Source: Microcoleus sp. FACHB-61
Lineage (GTDB): Bacteria > Cyanobacteriota > Cyanobacteriia > Cyanobacteriales > Microcoleaceae
Direction: 5' to 3'
DNA length: 64,000 nucleotides
Assembly: GCA_014695295.1 (NCBI GenBank)
Contig: JACJNY010000041.1
Coordinates: forward strand, 27,271-91,270
Shown: in pieces, positions 53,974-63,833 of the stretch
Layout of the letters: the number at the start of each line of letters is the position of its first letter
Position numbering within the stretch: position 1 is the first letter of the stretch
The notes under the pieces: model-generated
Seen by the model: only the letters and a program-made list of their open reading frames with translations
What the model was told of the DNA's origin: nothing
The model's database searches: none
Program-made: the position numbers and the translations under genes

Positions 53974-56900
53974 ATGGCTTCTCAAAAAAAATCGCGGAAA
54001 TCTGCCTGCAAATTGGGTGCAGAAGACTCTTTGAAAATAGCTTGGGAACATCACCAAGCGGGACGTTTGTTAGAAGCTGAGAATTTGTATCGGCAGATCG
54101 TAGAAATGCAGCCGGAATCAGCAAACGTCCTGTGTTTGTTGGGAATAGCGGCGAGACAGCAGGGAAAAATTGCAGAGGCGATCGACTTTTACGAACAGGC
54201 GATCGCCCAAAACCCCGATTTTGTAGAAGCACATTTAAATAAAGCTAATGTTCTGCTGGATGTAAGGGAATATGAAAGGGCGATCGCCAGTTACGAACAA
54301 GTAATAAAAATTTCGCCAAATTCCGCACTAGCCTACAATAATTTAGGCTGGATAAAACAGCAACTCGGCGACATAAAATCGGCAATTTTATATTATCAAA
54401 ATGCCCTGCGATTCGACCCCAATCTGTACGAAACAGCGCACAATTTAGCACATTTATTTAAACAAACAAATCAATTTAACGAGGCGGTTGCCTGTTACCT
54501 GCACGCTTTAAAAATCAATCCCAACTTGACATATTCTTTGATGGGGCTGGGAACAGTTTTGCAACAGCAGGGTAAATTAGCGGAAGCTTTCAACTGCTAC
54601 CAGCAAGCTTTACAACTAGAGCCAAACAATCCCGAAGCTCACAACAATGTAGGAGCATTTTACCACGAACAAGGCAATGCAAAAGCAGCAATATCCCACT
54701 ACCGACAAGCATTAAACTTAAAGCCAGACTTCGTGGATGCTATTAACAATCTCGGACACGCTTTGGTCGATTTAGGAGAATTTCAAGAAGCTTTTTCTTG
54801 TCACAGTCGAGCCTTGGAATTGCAGCCAGACAACGCCACCGCACACCTGGAATTAGCTTTAACTTTGCTATTGTTTGGAGATTTTCAGCGCGGTTTTGCT
54901 GAATACGAGTGGCGGTGGCGCACTCCGCAACTATCGCCCAGACAATTTAAACAGCCGGTTTGGGATGGTTCGGACTTGCAGGGGAAAACTATTTTACTCC
55001 ACGTCGAGCAAGGCTTCGGCGATTCGATTCAGTTTATTCGCTACGCGCCGATTCTTCGCAGCCGAGGCGCTAAAGTTATGGTGGCTTGCTATCCAGAACT
55101 GATGCGGTTGTTTGCGACTGTTGCCGGCATTGAATATTTATCAGTTAGTTTTGAGGGTTTACCAGAATTTGACGTTCACGCGCCGCTGATGAGTTTGCCG
55201 CGAATTGTGGGGACAACTCTGGAAACAATACCGGCAAATGTTCCTTATTTAGCTCCGCCTGCTGAGTGCAAGTTTGCCCTTTCTTCTGATGCAAAATTGA
55301 AGGTAGGAATTGTTTGGACGGGGAACCCGCAGCGCCGGAAAGACAATCAGCGTTCTTGCAGCTTGAGCGATTTTATTCGATTTTTGGATGTTCCGGGAAT
55401 CGCTTTTTATAGTTTACAAAAAAACTTGTCCGAGAGCGATCGCACTTTGTTGAACCAGCGCTTAGTACCGGATTTGAGTCCGCATTTGAGCGACTTTGCT
55501 GATACGGCTTCTGCGATATCTCAACTGGATTTAGTGATTAGTGTCGATACGGCTGTGGCGCACTTAGCCGGTGCTTTAGGAAAACCGGTTTGGGTGCTGC
55601 TTTCTTTTGCTCCTGACTGGCGCTGGCTGCTGCAGCGCGAAGACAATCCTTGGTATCCAACTGCAAGACTTTTCCGCCAAAGTCAGCCGGAAAGTTGGCA
55701 AGAATTGTTTGAGGATGTGCAGGCGGCTTTAAGTTCTTTTGCAATGGGAAATACTGCTAGTTATTCCGAGGATTCTGCTCAATATCCGCTTGACTTCGTT
55801 TCGCTCGCAATGACAGATGCAAGCGCGGTTCAAGACAGTAAACAAATATTTGTGATTGCGAGCGAAGGGTTAGCGGAACGCTCCGCAGCTAAGGAACTGC
55901 AGGGGATTGAGACATCTGTTGCGCTGGGAAATGCCGGGGATAATTTGCTGGTTTTAGAGGATTTATTGCGGCAAGCAGAGCATTTAATGGAAACAGGCGA
56001 TAGCGAAGAGGCGATCGCCCTTTACGAACAGATAATATCTCTTGAGCCAAATTGCGTCCAAGCGCGGATTAATTTTGGTTTTCTCAAGCAAGAAAAAGGC
56101 GAATTGGAGGCAGCTATCCCGCATTACCGAGAAGCTTTAGCCATCGCTCCCAATATTCCTCAAACAGCTTACAACTTGGCAAAAATTTTTGAGGAACAAG
56201 GTCAAGTGGAAGAGGCGATCGCACATTACGAACAAGCTCTTGTCGCTGAACCGAATTTCGTACCCGCACTGATTAATTTAGCTGTGGCGCTGCAAGAAAA
56301 GGGGGGACTTTTCAGGGCGATCGAGCTGTACCGGCGAGCGCTGGAAATTCAGCCGCATAGCTGGGAAGCTTACAACAATCTAGCAACAGTCTTGCAAGAA
56401 CAGGGCAATTTAGAAGAGGCGCTGGAGTATTATCACAAAGCTCTGGAATTGCTGCCGGATTTTGTGGAAGCTATCAACAATTTAGGCAGGACGTTTCTGG
56501 AAAAAGGCGCGGTAGAAGAGGCGATCGCCTGCTACAGACGAGCGATTCATTTAAGTCCAAATCATGCTAGCGCTCACCTGAATTTGTCTTTGGCTTTGCT
56601 GTTGGTGGGAGATTTGGAAAATGGTCTCGCCGAATACGAGTGGCGCTGGCAAATTAAAGAATTTCACATTGGTCATTCCTGTTTTTTGACGGGAGCGGAA
56701 AATACTGTTTCGGCGAGAGAATACCGGCCGCTATGGGACGGTTCTGATTTGGTGGGAAAGACTATTTTGCTGCACGCCGAACAAGGTTTAGGCGATTCGC
56801 TTCAGTTTATTCGCTACGCAGCGATAGTCAAAAATAAAGGCGGTAGGGTCATTGTTGGCTGTTACCCGCAATTGCACCGTTTATTTGCAACGGTTGATGG

Positions 56901-59900
56901 CATTGATTTGCTAATAGTTAAAGGCGAGCCGCTGCCGGAATTTGACGTGCAAGCGCCGATGTTGAGTTTGCCCTATATTATCGGTACAAAGCTGGAAACA
57001 ATACCAGCAAATACTGCTTATTTATCTCCGCCTGCGGGTGCTGAATTTACCCTTCTGCCCGATCGCAATTTGAAAGTTGGGATTGTCTGGGCGGGGAATC
57101 CAAAACACCGCAAAAACAAGCAGCGTTCTTGCAGTTTAAGTCAGTTTCTGCCGCTTTTGGACGTTGCGGGGGTAAGTTTTTACAGCTTGCAGAAAGAGGT
57201 TTCCGAGGCCGATCGCGCGCTGTTGAATCAAACGTCGATCGTAGATTTGAGCCCGCATTTTGGCGATTTGGCGGATACTGCTGCTGCGATCGCCAAACTG
57301 GATTTAGTGATTAGCGTCGATACCGCTGTCGCCCATTTGGCGGGCGCTTTGGGCAAACCGGTGTGGATTTTGCTGGCGTTTTCGCCGGATTGGCGGTGGC
57401 TGTTGGAGCGCGAAGACAGTCCTTGGTATCCAAGTGCAAGGCTGTTTCGCCAGCATCAGCGGGGCGACTGGGAGGGGGTTTTCGATCGGCTGGCGCAAGC
57501 TCTAGGCGCGGTTGCAGCAGCATTTGTGCCGTCGGATTCGGCGGATGCAAAGTTTCGGTTGGGCGTGGATTTGCAGCAGCAAGCCGATTTTGGCGGTGCG
57601 ATCGAATGTTATGAGCGGGCGATCGCGATCGATCCTAATTACGTGGCCGCGCACAGCAATTTAGGCGTTGTCAAACAGCAAACCGGCCAGCTAACACAGG
57701 CGATCGCGCACTACCGACAAGCGCTAGCAATCGACCCGAATTTGGCGGAAACTGCGAGCAATTTGGGCAGCGCGCTCGCGGAAGCAGGGGAGACTGAAGA
57801 GGCGATCGCAGAATACGAGCGGGCGCTTTCTTTGAACCCGAATTGCGCGGAAGCGCTGATTAATTTGGGCCTGCTGCGGGAAGAACAAGGAGATGTTGCG
57901 GAGGCTGTAAGGTGCTACGAGCAAGCGATTCAAGTCAATCCTAATTGCGCGGCGGCTTATTTGAATTTGGGAATTGCTTTGGAGGAACAAGGGGAGGAAG
58001 CGGAAGCGGGCGCAAATTACGAACGTGCGATCGCGAATTACGAACGGGCGATCGCGATCGACCCAAATTATGCGGACGCCCTGAACCATTTAGCATACGC
58101 CTCGATCCGACAGGGCAAAATTGACCGTGCGATCGCATACTACGAGCGATCGACTGCACTGCAACCGGATTTAGCAGAAACTCTGATCGGTTTGGGGAGT
58201 TCCCTGCAACAGCAAAACAAGTTAGATGAGGCTCTAGCTGTTTGCCAGCAAGCGATTCAGCAATTGCCTGCCAGTGCGCAGGCTCGCTGCAACCTGGGAA
58301 TTGTCCTGCAGAAACAGGGCAAAATTGAAGATGCGATCGCCTGCTACCAGCAAGCTTTGAGCCTGAAACCCGACTTTCCTGAAGCTTTAAACAATCTCGG
58401 CAAAGCTTTTGAGGAAGCGGGAAAAATGGCAGAGGCGATCGATTGTTACCGTCGGGCGATCGAACTCAAACCCGGTTATATCAATCCCCTCAACAGTTTG
58501 GGAAAGGCTTTGCACGATCGCAGCCAATTTGCAGATGCTGTCACCTGCTACAGCCAAGCAGTTAAATTCAATGCCGGCAATCCTGAATCTCACCTAAATT
58601 TAGGTTTAGCTTTGCTGCTGGCGGGAGACTTTCAGCGCGGTTTTTGCGAGTATGAATGGCGACTCCTAGTTAAAGAAAAACAGTTCCGATCCCACAACTT
58701 TATTCAGCCGCTGTGGGATGGCAAAGATTTGCATGGAAAAACTATTTTGCTTTGCCCGGAACAGGGTTTAGGCGATGCAATTCAGTTTATCCGCTACGCA
58801 GATTTAGTCAAGCAAAAAGGCGGTAAGGTAATTGTTTGGTGTTTGCCGCAGTTGCAGCGCTTGTTTGCACAAGTTTCGGCAATCGATGGGTTAATAGTTA
58901 ACCCAGAGGATGCGCCGGATTTTCAAGTGCGCGCGCAGCTAATGAGTTTGCCTCACCTTCTGGGAACAACTTTAGAAACTGTACCGGCGAAGGTTCCTTA
59001 TTTAGCTCCGCCGCCTGGTTTGGAGTTTACTCTCAGTCCAACTACTAATTTGAAAGTAGGAATTGTGTGGTCTGGAAATCCTCAATATTCCCAAAATAAT
59101 GTGCGATCGGTTCCGCTAAATTTGTTGACAAAACTGTTAGATATTCCCGGAGCAGATTTTTACAGTTTGCAAAAGGAAATGACAGCAGACGATCGCGCTT
59201 TGTTAGAGCAAATGGCTGTAACAGATTTAAGCTCTTATTTGCACGACTTGGCGGATACTGCGGCGGCAATCTCGGCTCTGGATGTAGTGATTTCTGTAGA
59301 TACTGCTGTGGCGCACTTGGCTGGTGCTTTGGGCAAACCAGTGTGGATTTTGCTGTGTTTTGTGCCGGATTGGCGGTGGATGTTGCAACGCGAAGATAGT
59401 CCTTGGTATCCGACGGCGCGGCTGTTTCGCCAGTCAACAGCGGGGGATTGGCAAGGAGTTGTAGAACAAGCGGGTTTCGCGCTCAGAGAAAGAATTGGTC
59501 AGCATCAGGAAGCTCAACCACTAATAGAAGCTCAGCCAAATGTTGAGTTAGCTCAAAAACAGTTTAATTGGGGAAATATTCTGAAATCGCAAGGTAGATT
59601 TTCCGAGGCGATCGCTTGTTTTAAAAATGCTTTAGTTTGGCAGCCGGATTCGATCGAAGCCGCCACGAATTTGGCAGTGACGCTGCACCAAACAGGCCAT
59701 TTAGCCGAAGCTGCCGCCTATTATCAGCGTGCGATCAAAATCGATCCGAACTGCGCTCAAGCGCATAATAACTTGGGTATTTTGCTGCAAGATCAAGGCA
59801 ATATACCCGATGCTGTATCATGCTTTCAAAAGGCGATCGCCCTGAATCCGATTTACGTCAAAGCTCTCAACAATCTCGGCGCCACACTCCAACAGCAGGG

Positions 59901-62900
59901 CGAGTTGCCGACTGCGATCGCCTGTTTTCATCAAGCACTTTCCGTCAATTCCAATTACGTGCCAGCGCTGGTAAATTTGGGTGTGGCGATGCAAGCAAAA
60001 TGTCAGGTATCCGAGGCAGAACGCCTTTACCAGCGTGCAATTGAAGCAGAACCGAACAATCCTAAAGGACACTATCACCTGGGAACGTTATGCTTGGGTG
60101 CGGGCAAAATATCACAGGCAATTTCTAGCTTGGAACGAGCAATATCTTTGAATCCGAATTATCTAGAAGCTATCACTAATTTAGGAAGTGCAAATGAACA
60201 ATTAGGAGACGTAAATCGAGCAATTTTTTGTTACACTAAAGCTCTAGAAGTTGAGGCAAATTGTGTTAAAGCTCACTTCAATTTAAGCTTAGTTTTGCTG
60301 TTGACTGGGGACTTGCCGCGCGGTTTAGCAGAATACGAGTGGCGCTGGCAAACAGAACAGGCGAAAAAATTGCCACGGTTGAATTTTGACCAACCGCTTT
60401 GGGACGGTTCAGATTTGAACGGGCAAACTATTTTGCTCCGCTCCGAACAAGGTTTGGGCGATGCAATTCAATTTGTGCGATACGCGGCAATTGTGCAGAA
60501 AAAAGGTGGCAAAGTAATCATTTCTTGCTATCAAGAGCTGAAGCGTTTATTTAAGCAGATTCCTGGCATCGAACAAGTGGTAGTTCGGATGGATGAATTG
60601 CCCGATTTCCAAGTGCAAGCACCGCTGATGAGTTTGCCGCATATTCTCGGAACAAATTTAGAAAATATACCGACAAATGTTCCTTATTTAGTGGCGCCGC
60701 CGAATTGGCAATTTTCTCTAAATTCCGATCGCCAGTTTAAAGTGGGGATTGTGTGGGCGGGAAGTTCGGAACATTTGAAGGATTTTCAGCGATCGAGCGA
60801 TTTAAGCTATTTTCTGCAATTGTTAGATATTCCCGGTGTAAGTTTTTACAGCCTTCAGAAAGAATTATCGGCGGGCGATCGTACTTTGTTAACTCAAATT
60901 CCCGTTATAGATTTGAGCGACAATTTGAACGATTTTGCCGATACTGCGGCGGTGATATCGCAACTAGATTTAGTAATTTGCGTGGATACTGCTGTCGCCC
61001 ACTTAGCCGGTGCTTTGGGTAAACCCGTATGGATTTTGCTGTGTTTTATGCCGGATTGGCGGTGGATGTTGGAACGCGAGGACAGCCCTTGGTATCCGAC
61101 AGCGCGGCTGTTTCGGCAGCAAACACCGGGCGATTGGGTGGGAGTATTCGATCGCGTAAAAACAGCCTTGCTAGAGAGGGCGGGCACGGGGGCACCGCCC
61201 CTACAATCTACTCGTTTCCAGGCTGTGCCTGGTAACGCAGATCCCGAGGCGGAGCCTCGATTTTCCTTATCGCCCGCACAGGTACAATTTCACATAGCAA
61301 ATGCTTTACAAAAACAAGGTAAAAAAGCAGACGCAGCCGCTCGCTACGAACAAGTAATTGCCGCCTCACCCAGCCACGCAGAAGCCCACAGTTGTTTAGG
61401 TGATATCAAACAGCAAAACGGGCAAATAACCGAGGCTATTGCTCATTACCAAAAATCGCTAAAAATCAATTCCAACCAGGCTGAAACTAACTTATACTTG
61501 GGTTCCGCCCTCGAAGAGCAGGGACAAGTCGCAGAGGCGATCGACTTCTACAATAAAGCAATTCAACTACGTCCAAACTCGCCCAATTGGCGCTTGAAAC
61601 TAGCCTTCGCTTTGCTCTTAAAGGGAGATTTGAAGCCTGGTTTTGCGGAGTACGAATCGCGCTGGGAAACTCAAGAAATGGACCGCAGACATTTTGCCCA
61701 ACCACTTTGGGGCGGCTCTGATTTGCAGGGAAAAACAATTTTATTGCACCCTGAACAAGGTTTTGGGGATACGATACAGTTTATTCGCTACGCGCCTTTA
61801 GTCAAGCAAAAAGGTGGCAAAGTTATTGTTGCTTGTCATGTCTTGCTGAAGCGTTTATTTGAAGGAATTGCAGGAGTGGATCGAGTAGGAGTCCGGCCGA
61901 GCGATTTGGTAGATTTTCAAGTGCAAGCCCCGCTGCTAAGTTTGCCGCGAATTTTAGGAACGACTTGGGAAAATATACCGGCGAATATTCCTTATTTAGC
62001 CCCGCCACAGGATTTTAAATTTTGCCTAGAGCCGAACAATCAACTAAAAGTAGGTATTGTGTGGGCTGGCGGCCCGCTGCACCGCAACAATCATCAGCGA
62101 TCGTGTAAATTGAGCGATTTTGTGAAATTTTTAGATGTTCCGGGAGCGAGTTTTTACAGCCTTCAGAAAGATTTGTCAGGGGGCGATATTACTTTATTAA
62201 ATCAACACCAAATTGAAGATTTAAGCGAACATTGCGTCGATTTTGCCGACACCGCAGCAATTATTTCGCAACTGGATTTAGTAATCTGCGTTGACACTGC
62301 TGTGGCGCATTTAGCCGGTGCTTTGGGCAAACCAGTCTGGATTTTGCTGTCTTTTGTTCCCGATTGGCGGTGGATGTTGGAACGCGAAGATAGCCCTTGG
62401 TATCCCACTGTGCGTCTGTTTCGCCAGCAAAAAGCCGGTGATTGGGATGGAGTGTGCGATCGCATAAAAGCAGCCTTGCTAGAGAAGGCGGGCACGGGGG
62501 CACCGCCCCTACAATCTACTCGTCCCCAGACTCAGCTTGGTAACGCAGATTCTGATACTCGGCCTCAAATCCACCCCCCAGAAACTCTCCCACAAATTAC
62601 AGGAATGGGCATCAGTTGGCCGATCAGCATCACCAGCGGCTGGGGAATTTACGGCCTGAATTTAACACTACAACTGCTGCAAAACCCCGCCTGGGAAGTT
62701 GCACTTTTAGCACCGCCATCAATTACCTCAGAATCGATGAATCCGCTCCATAAATCGCTGTTATTACCTGTACTTGAAAAGCAAAAAAGTTTTCAGGAAT
62801 TAGTAGCAGCAAATTCCGACAAACAAATCAGTTGTAATTTTCCCGTACTTTACGCTCTCGGCAATAATTTAGCATCGTCTGGAGTTGAGAATCAAATTAC

Positions 62901-63774
62901 CACCGCTTCTCAAGTAGGAGTCATCTTTTTTGAAGACACACGAATCACAGCAGAAGCACTAGAAACAGCCAAAAAATATAGCGCGATTGTCGCCGGTTCC
63001 AACTGGAATGCCGATGTTTTGAGAAGCCGCGGCTTGACTAATGTGGCAATGGTACATCAAGGAATTGACCCAACAATTTTCCATCCTGCACCCAAATCTA
63101 ATCTATTTGGCGATCGCTTCGTCATATTCTCTGGTGGCAAACTGGAATATCGCAAAGGTCAAGATATTGTAATTGCCGCTTTCAAACGATTTCGCGCTAA
63201 ACATCCAGAGGCTTTGTTACTAACAGCCTGGCACAACTTCTGGCCTCAGTATATGCTGGGAATCGAACAAACCGGAAACGTTGCGGGACTTCCCAATATC
63301 AACCGCGACGGAAGTTTAGGAATTTCCCAATGGTTAGCGGCTAACGGTTTGCCGGTTGACTCTTTTATCGACATCGGCTTAATTCCCAATCACCTCGCCG
63401 GACAAATTTTGCGAGAAGCCGACTGCGCTGTTTTCACCAATCGCTGTGAAGGCGGCACTAATTTAGTCGCGATGGAAAGTATGGCCTGCGGAATTCCGAC
63501 TATTTTATCAGCAAATACTGGTCATTTAGACTTGATTTACCATAACATTTGCTATCCTTTATCGAATCAGGGACGAGTAAAACCGACTGCTCAGTTTTCC
63601 GGTGTAGAAGGTTGGGGAGAGTCTGAGGTTGCAGAAGTTGTCGAGGCTTTGGAACAAGTTTATACTAATCGCGAAGAATCAAAACGTCGCGGTTTAGCTG
63701 CGGCTAATTTTATGCTGGATTGGACTTGGGAAAAACAGGTTAAGCGTTTTTTGGATGTGATTGCCGATATGTAG
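53974..63774 (+). CDS. Giant modular glycosyltransferase: five TPR-GT9-like units plus GT4
   Basis: A single 3,266-residue frame. Unit 1: 8 TPRs (about 18-290) and GT9-like domain (293-589). Unit 2: 6 TPRs (663-866) and GT (867-1179). Unit 3: 10 TPRs (1187-1540) and GT (1543-1840). Unit 4: 7 TPRs (1858-2106) and GT (2107-2402). Unit 5: 3 TPRs (2436-2543) and GT (2543-2838). C-terminus: GT4-type domain (2876-3266; SWPISITSGWGIYGLN, FIGGKLEYRKGQD-like, CEGGTNLVAMESMACG). Every GT9-like unit has EYEWRW or similar at entry, EQG-GD-IQFIRYA, FYSLQK, and DTAVAHLAGALGKPVW then PDWRW-L-RED-PWYP. No signal peptide or membrane span, so cytoplasmic. Single-unit TPR-GT proteins are common; five in one chain is unusual. 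Likely role is surface or exopolysaccharide glycan or protein glycosylation, but acceptor and donor are not known. Confidence 0.92.
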   Translation: MASQKKSRKSACKLGAEDSLKIAWEHHQAGRLLEAENLYRQIVEMQPESANVLCLLGIAARQQGKIAEAIDFYEQAIAQNPDFVEAHLNKANVLLDVREYERAIASYEQVIKISPNSALAYNNLGWIKQQLGDIKSAILYYQNALRFDPNLYETAHNLAHLFKQTNQFNEAVACYLHALKINPNLTYSLMGLGTVLQQQGKLAEAFNCYQQALQLEPNNPEAHNNVGAFYHEQGNAKAAISHYRQALNLKPDFVDAINNLGHALVDLGEFQEAFSCHSRALELQPDNATAHLELALTLLLFGDFQRGFAEYEWRWRTPQLSPRQFKQPVWDGSDLQGKTILLHVEQGFGDSIQFIRYAPILRSRGAKVMVACYPELMRLFATVAGIEYLSVSFEGLPEFDVHAPLMSLPRIVGTTLETIPANVPYLAPPAECKFALSSDAKLKVGIVWTGNPQRRKDNQRSCSLSDFIRFLDVPGIAFYSLQKNLSESDRTLLNQRLVPDLSPHLSDFADTASAISQLDLVISVDTAVAHLAGALGKPVWVLLSFAPDWRWLLQREDNPWYPTARLFRQSQPESWQELFEDVQAALSSFAMGNTASYSEDSAQYPLDFVSLAMTDASAVQDSKQIFVIASEGLAERSAAKELQGIETSVALGNAGDNLLVLEDLLRQAEHLMETGDSEEAIALYEQIISLEPNCVQARINFGFLKQEKGELEAAIPHYREALAIAPNIPQTAYNLAKIFEEQGQVEEAIAHYEQALVAEPNFVPALINLAVALQEKGGLFRAIELYRRALEIQPHSWEAYNNLATVLQEQGNLEEALEYYHKALELLPDFVEAINNLGRTFLEKGAVEEAIACYRRAIHLSPNHASAHLNLSLALLLVGDLENGLAEYEWRWQIKEFHIGHSCFLTGAENTVSAREYRPLWDGSDLVGKTILLHAEQGLGDSLQFIRYAAIVKNKGGRVIVGCYPQLHRLFATVDGIDLLIVKGEPLPEFDVQAPMLSLPYIIGTKLETIPANTAYLSPPAGAEFTLLPDRNLKVGIVWAGNPKHRKNKQRSCSLSQFLPLLDVAGVSFYSLQKEVSEADRALLNQTSIVDLSPHFGDLADTAAAIAKLDLVISVDTAVAHLAGALGKPVWILLAFSPDWRWLLEREDSPWYPSARLFRQHQRGDWEGVFDRLAQALGAVAAAFVPSDSADAKFRLGVDLQQQADFGGAIECYERAIAIDPNYVAAHSNLGVVKQQTGQLTQAIAHYRQALAIDPNLAETASNLGSALAEAGETEEAIAEYERALSLNPNCAEALINLGLLREEQGDVAEAVRCYEQAIQVNPNCAAAYLNLGIALEEQGEEAEAGANYERAIANYERAIAIDPNYADALNHLAYASIRQGKIDRAIAYYERSTALQPDLAETLIGLGSSLQQQNKLDEALAVCQQAIQQLPASAQARCNLGIVLQKQGKIEDAIACYQQALSLKPDFPEALNNLGKAFEEAGKMAEAIDCYRRAIELKPGYINPLNSLGKALHDRSQFADAVTCYSQAVKFNAGNPESHLNLGLALLLAGDFQRGFCEYEWRLLVKEKQFRSHNFIQPLWDGKDLHGKTILLCPEQGLGDAIQFIRYADLVKQKGGKVIVWCLPQLQRLFAQVSAIDGLIVNPEDAPDFQVRAQLMSLPHLLGTTLETVPAKVPYLAPPPGLEFTLSPTTNLKVGIVWSGNPQYSQNNVRSVPLNLLTKLLDIPGADFYSLQKEMTADDRALLEQMAVTDLSSYLHDLADTAAAISALDVVISVDTAVAHLAGALGKPVWILLCFVPDWRWMLQREDSPWYPTARLFRQSTAGDWQGVVEQAGFALRERIGQHQEAQPLIEAQPNVELAQKQFNWGNILKSQGRFSEAIACFKNALVWQPDSIEAATNLAVTLHQTGHLAEAAAYYQRAIKIDPNCAQAHNNLGILLQDQGNIPDAVSCFQKAIALNPIYVKALNNLGATLQQQGELPTAIACFHQALSVNSNYVPALVNLGVAMQAKCQVSEAERLYQRAIEAEPNNPKGHYHLGTLCLGAGKISQAISSLERAISLNPNYLEAITNLGSANEQLGDVNRAIFCYTKALEVEANCVKAHFNLSLVLLLTGDLPRGLAEYEWRWQTEQAKKLPRLNFDQPLWDGSDLNGQTILLRSEQGLGDAIQFVRYAAIVQKKGGKVIISCYQELKRLFKQIPGIEQVVVRMDELPDFQVQAPLMSLPHILGTNLENIPTNVPYLVAPPNWQFSLNSDRQFKVGIVWAGSSEHLKDFQRSSDLSYFLQLLDIPGVSFYSLQKELSAGDRTLLTQIPVIDLSDNLNDFADTAAVISQLDLVICVDTAVAHLAGALGKPVWILLCFMPDWRWMLEREDSPWYPTARLFRQQTPGDWVGVFDRVKTALLERAGTGAPPLQSTRFQAVPGNADPEAEPRFSLSPAQVQFHIANALQKQGKKADAAARYEQVIAASPSHAEAHSCLGDIKQQNGQITEAIAHYQKSLKINSNQAETNLYLGSALEEQGQVAEAIDFYNKAIQLRPNSPNWRLKLAFALLLKGDLKPGFAEYESRWETQEMDRRHFAQPLWGGSDLQGKTILLHPEQGFGDTIQFIRYAPLVKQKGGKVIVACHVLLKRLFEGIAGVDRVGVRPSDLVDFQVQAPLLSLPRILGTTWENIPANIPYLAPPQDFKFCLEPNNQLKVGIVWAGGPLHRNNHQRSCKLSDFVKFLDVPGASFYSLQKDLSGGDITLLNQHQIEDLSEHCVDFADTAAIISQLDLVICVDTAVAHLAGALGKPVWILLSFVPDWRWMLEREDSPWYPTVRLFRQQKAGDWDGVCDRIKAALLEKAGTGAPPLQSTRPQTQLGNADSDTRPQIHPPETLPQITGMGISWPISITSGWGIYGLNLTLQLLQNPAWEVALLAPPSITSESMNPLHKSLLLPVLEKQKSFQELVAANSDKQISCNFPVLYALGNNLASSGVENQITTASQVGVIFFEDTRITAEALETAKKYSAIVAGSNWNADVLRSRGLTNVAMVHQGIDPTIFHPAPKSNLFGDRFVIFSGGKLEYRKGQDIVIAAFKRFRAKHPEALLLTAWHNFWPQYMLGIEQTGNVAGLPNINRDGSLGISQWLAANGLPVDSFIDIGLIPNHLAGQILREADCAVFTNRCEGGTNLVAMESMACGIPTILSANTGHLDLIYHNICYPLSNQGRVKPTAQFSGVEGWGESEVAEVVEALEQVYTNREESKRRGLAAANFMLDWTWEKQVKRFLDVIADM
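55784..55890. repeat. Dispersed repeat inside linker 1 of the giant gene
   Basis: CTTGACTTCGTTTCGCTCGC followed by AATGACAG is the complement of the common GTCATTGCGAGCGAA-type bacterial interspersed repeat. GATTGCGAGCGAAGG and GCGGAACGCTCCGC follow at about 55854-55886. All are in frame and form the unstructured stretch between unit 1 GT and unit 2 TPRs. Confidence 0.7.
61170..61262. repeat. Dispersed repeats inside the linker before unit 5
   Basis: GGCACGGGGGCACCGCCCC (GC palindrome) with CTACAATC, then CCAGGCTGTGCCTGG and GAGGCGGAGCCTC palindromes. They encode the Gly/Pro/Ala-rich linker TGAPPLQSTRFQAVPGNADP. The last family also occurs at 43660-43790. Confidence 0.8.
62480..62562. repeat. 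Dispersed repeats inside the linker before the GT4 domain
   Basis: A near-identical copy of the GGCACGGGGGCACCGCCCC and CTACAATCTACTCG sequence of the previous linker, followed by a decayed CCAGACTCAGCTTGGTAACG copy. It lies at the equivalent position after unit 5 GT. Confidence 0.8.
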
Positions 63775-63779
63775 ATAAC

Positions 63780-63833
63780 ACTAAAGTCCTGACTACAAAC
63801 TTTCGGAGAATTGTTCGTAGTAAAGACTTTAGT
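63780..63833. repeat. Inverted-repeat element downstream of the giant gene
   Basis: Left arm 63780-63800 and right arm 63813-63833 (ACTAAAGTCC.., 18 of 21 paired). Related to the 74-bp element at 20907-20980. It may serve as terminator. The remaining sequence to 64000 has no recognisable gene. Confidence 0.8.
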
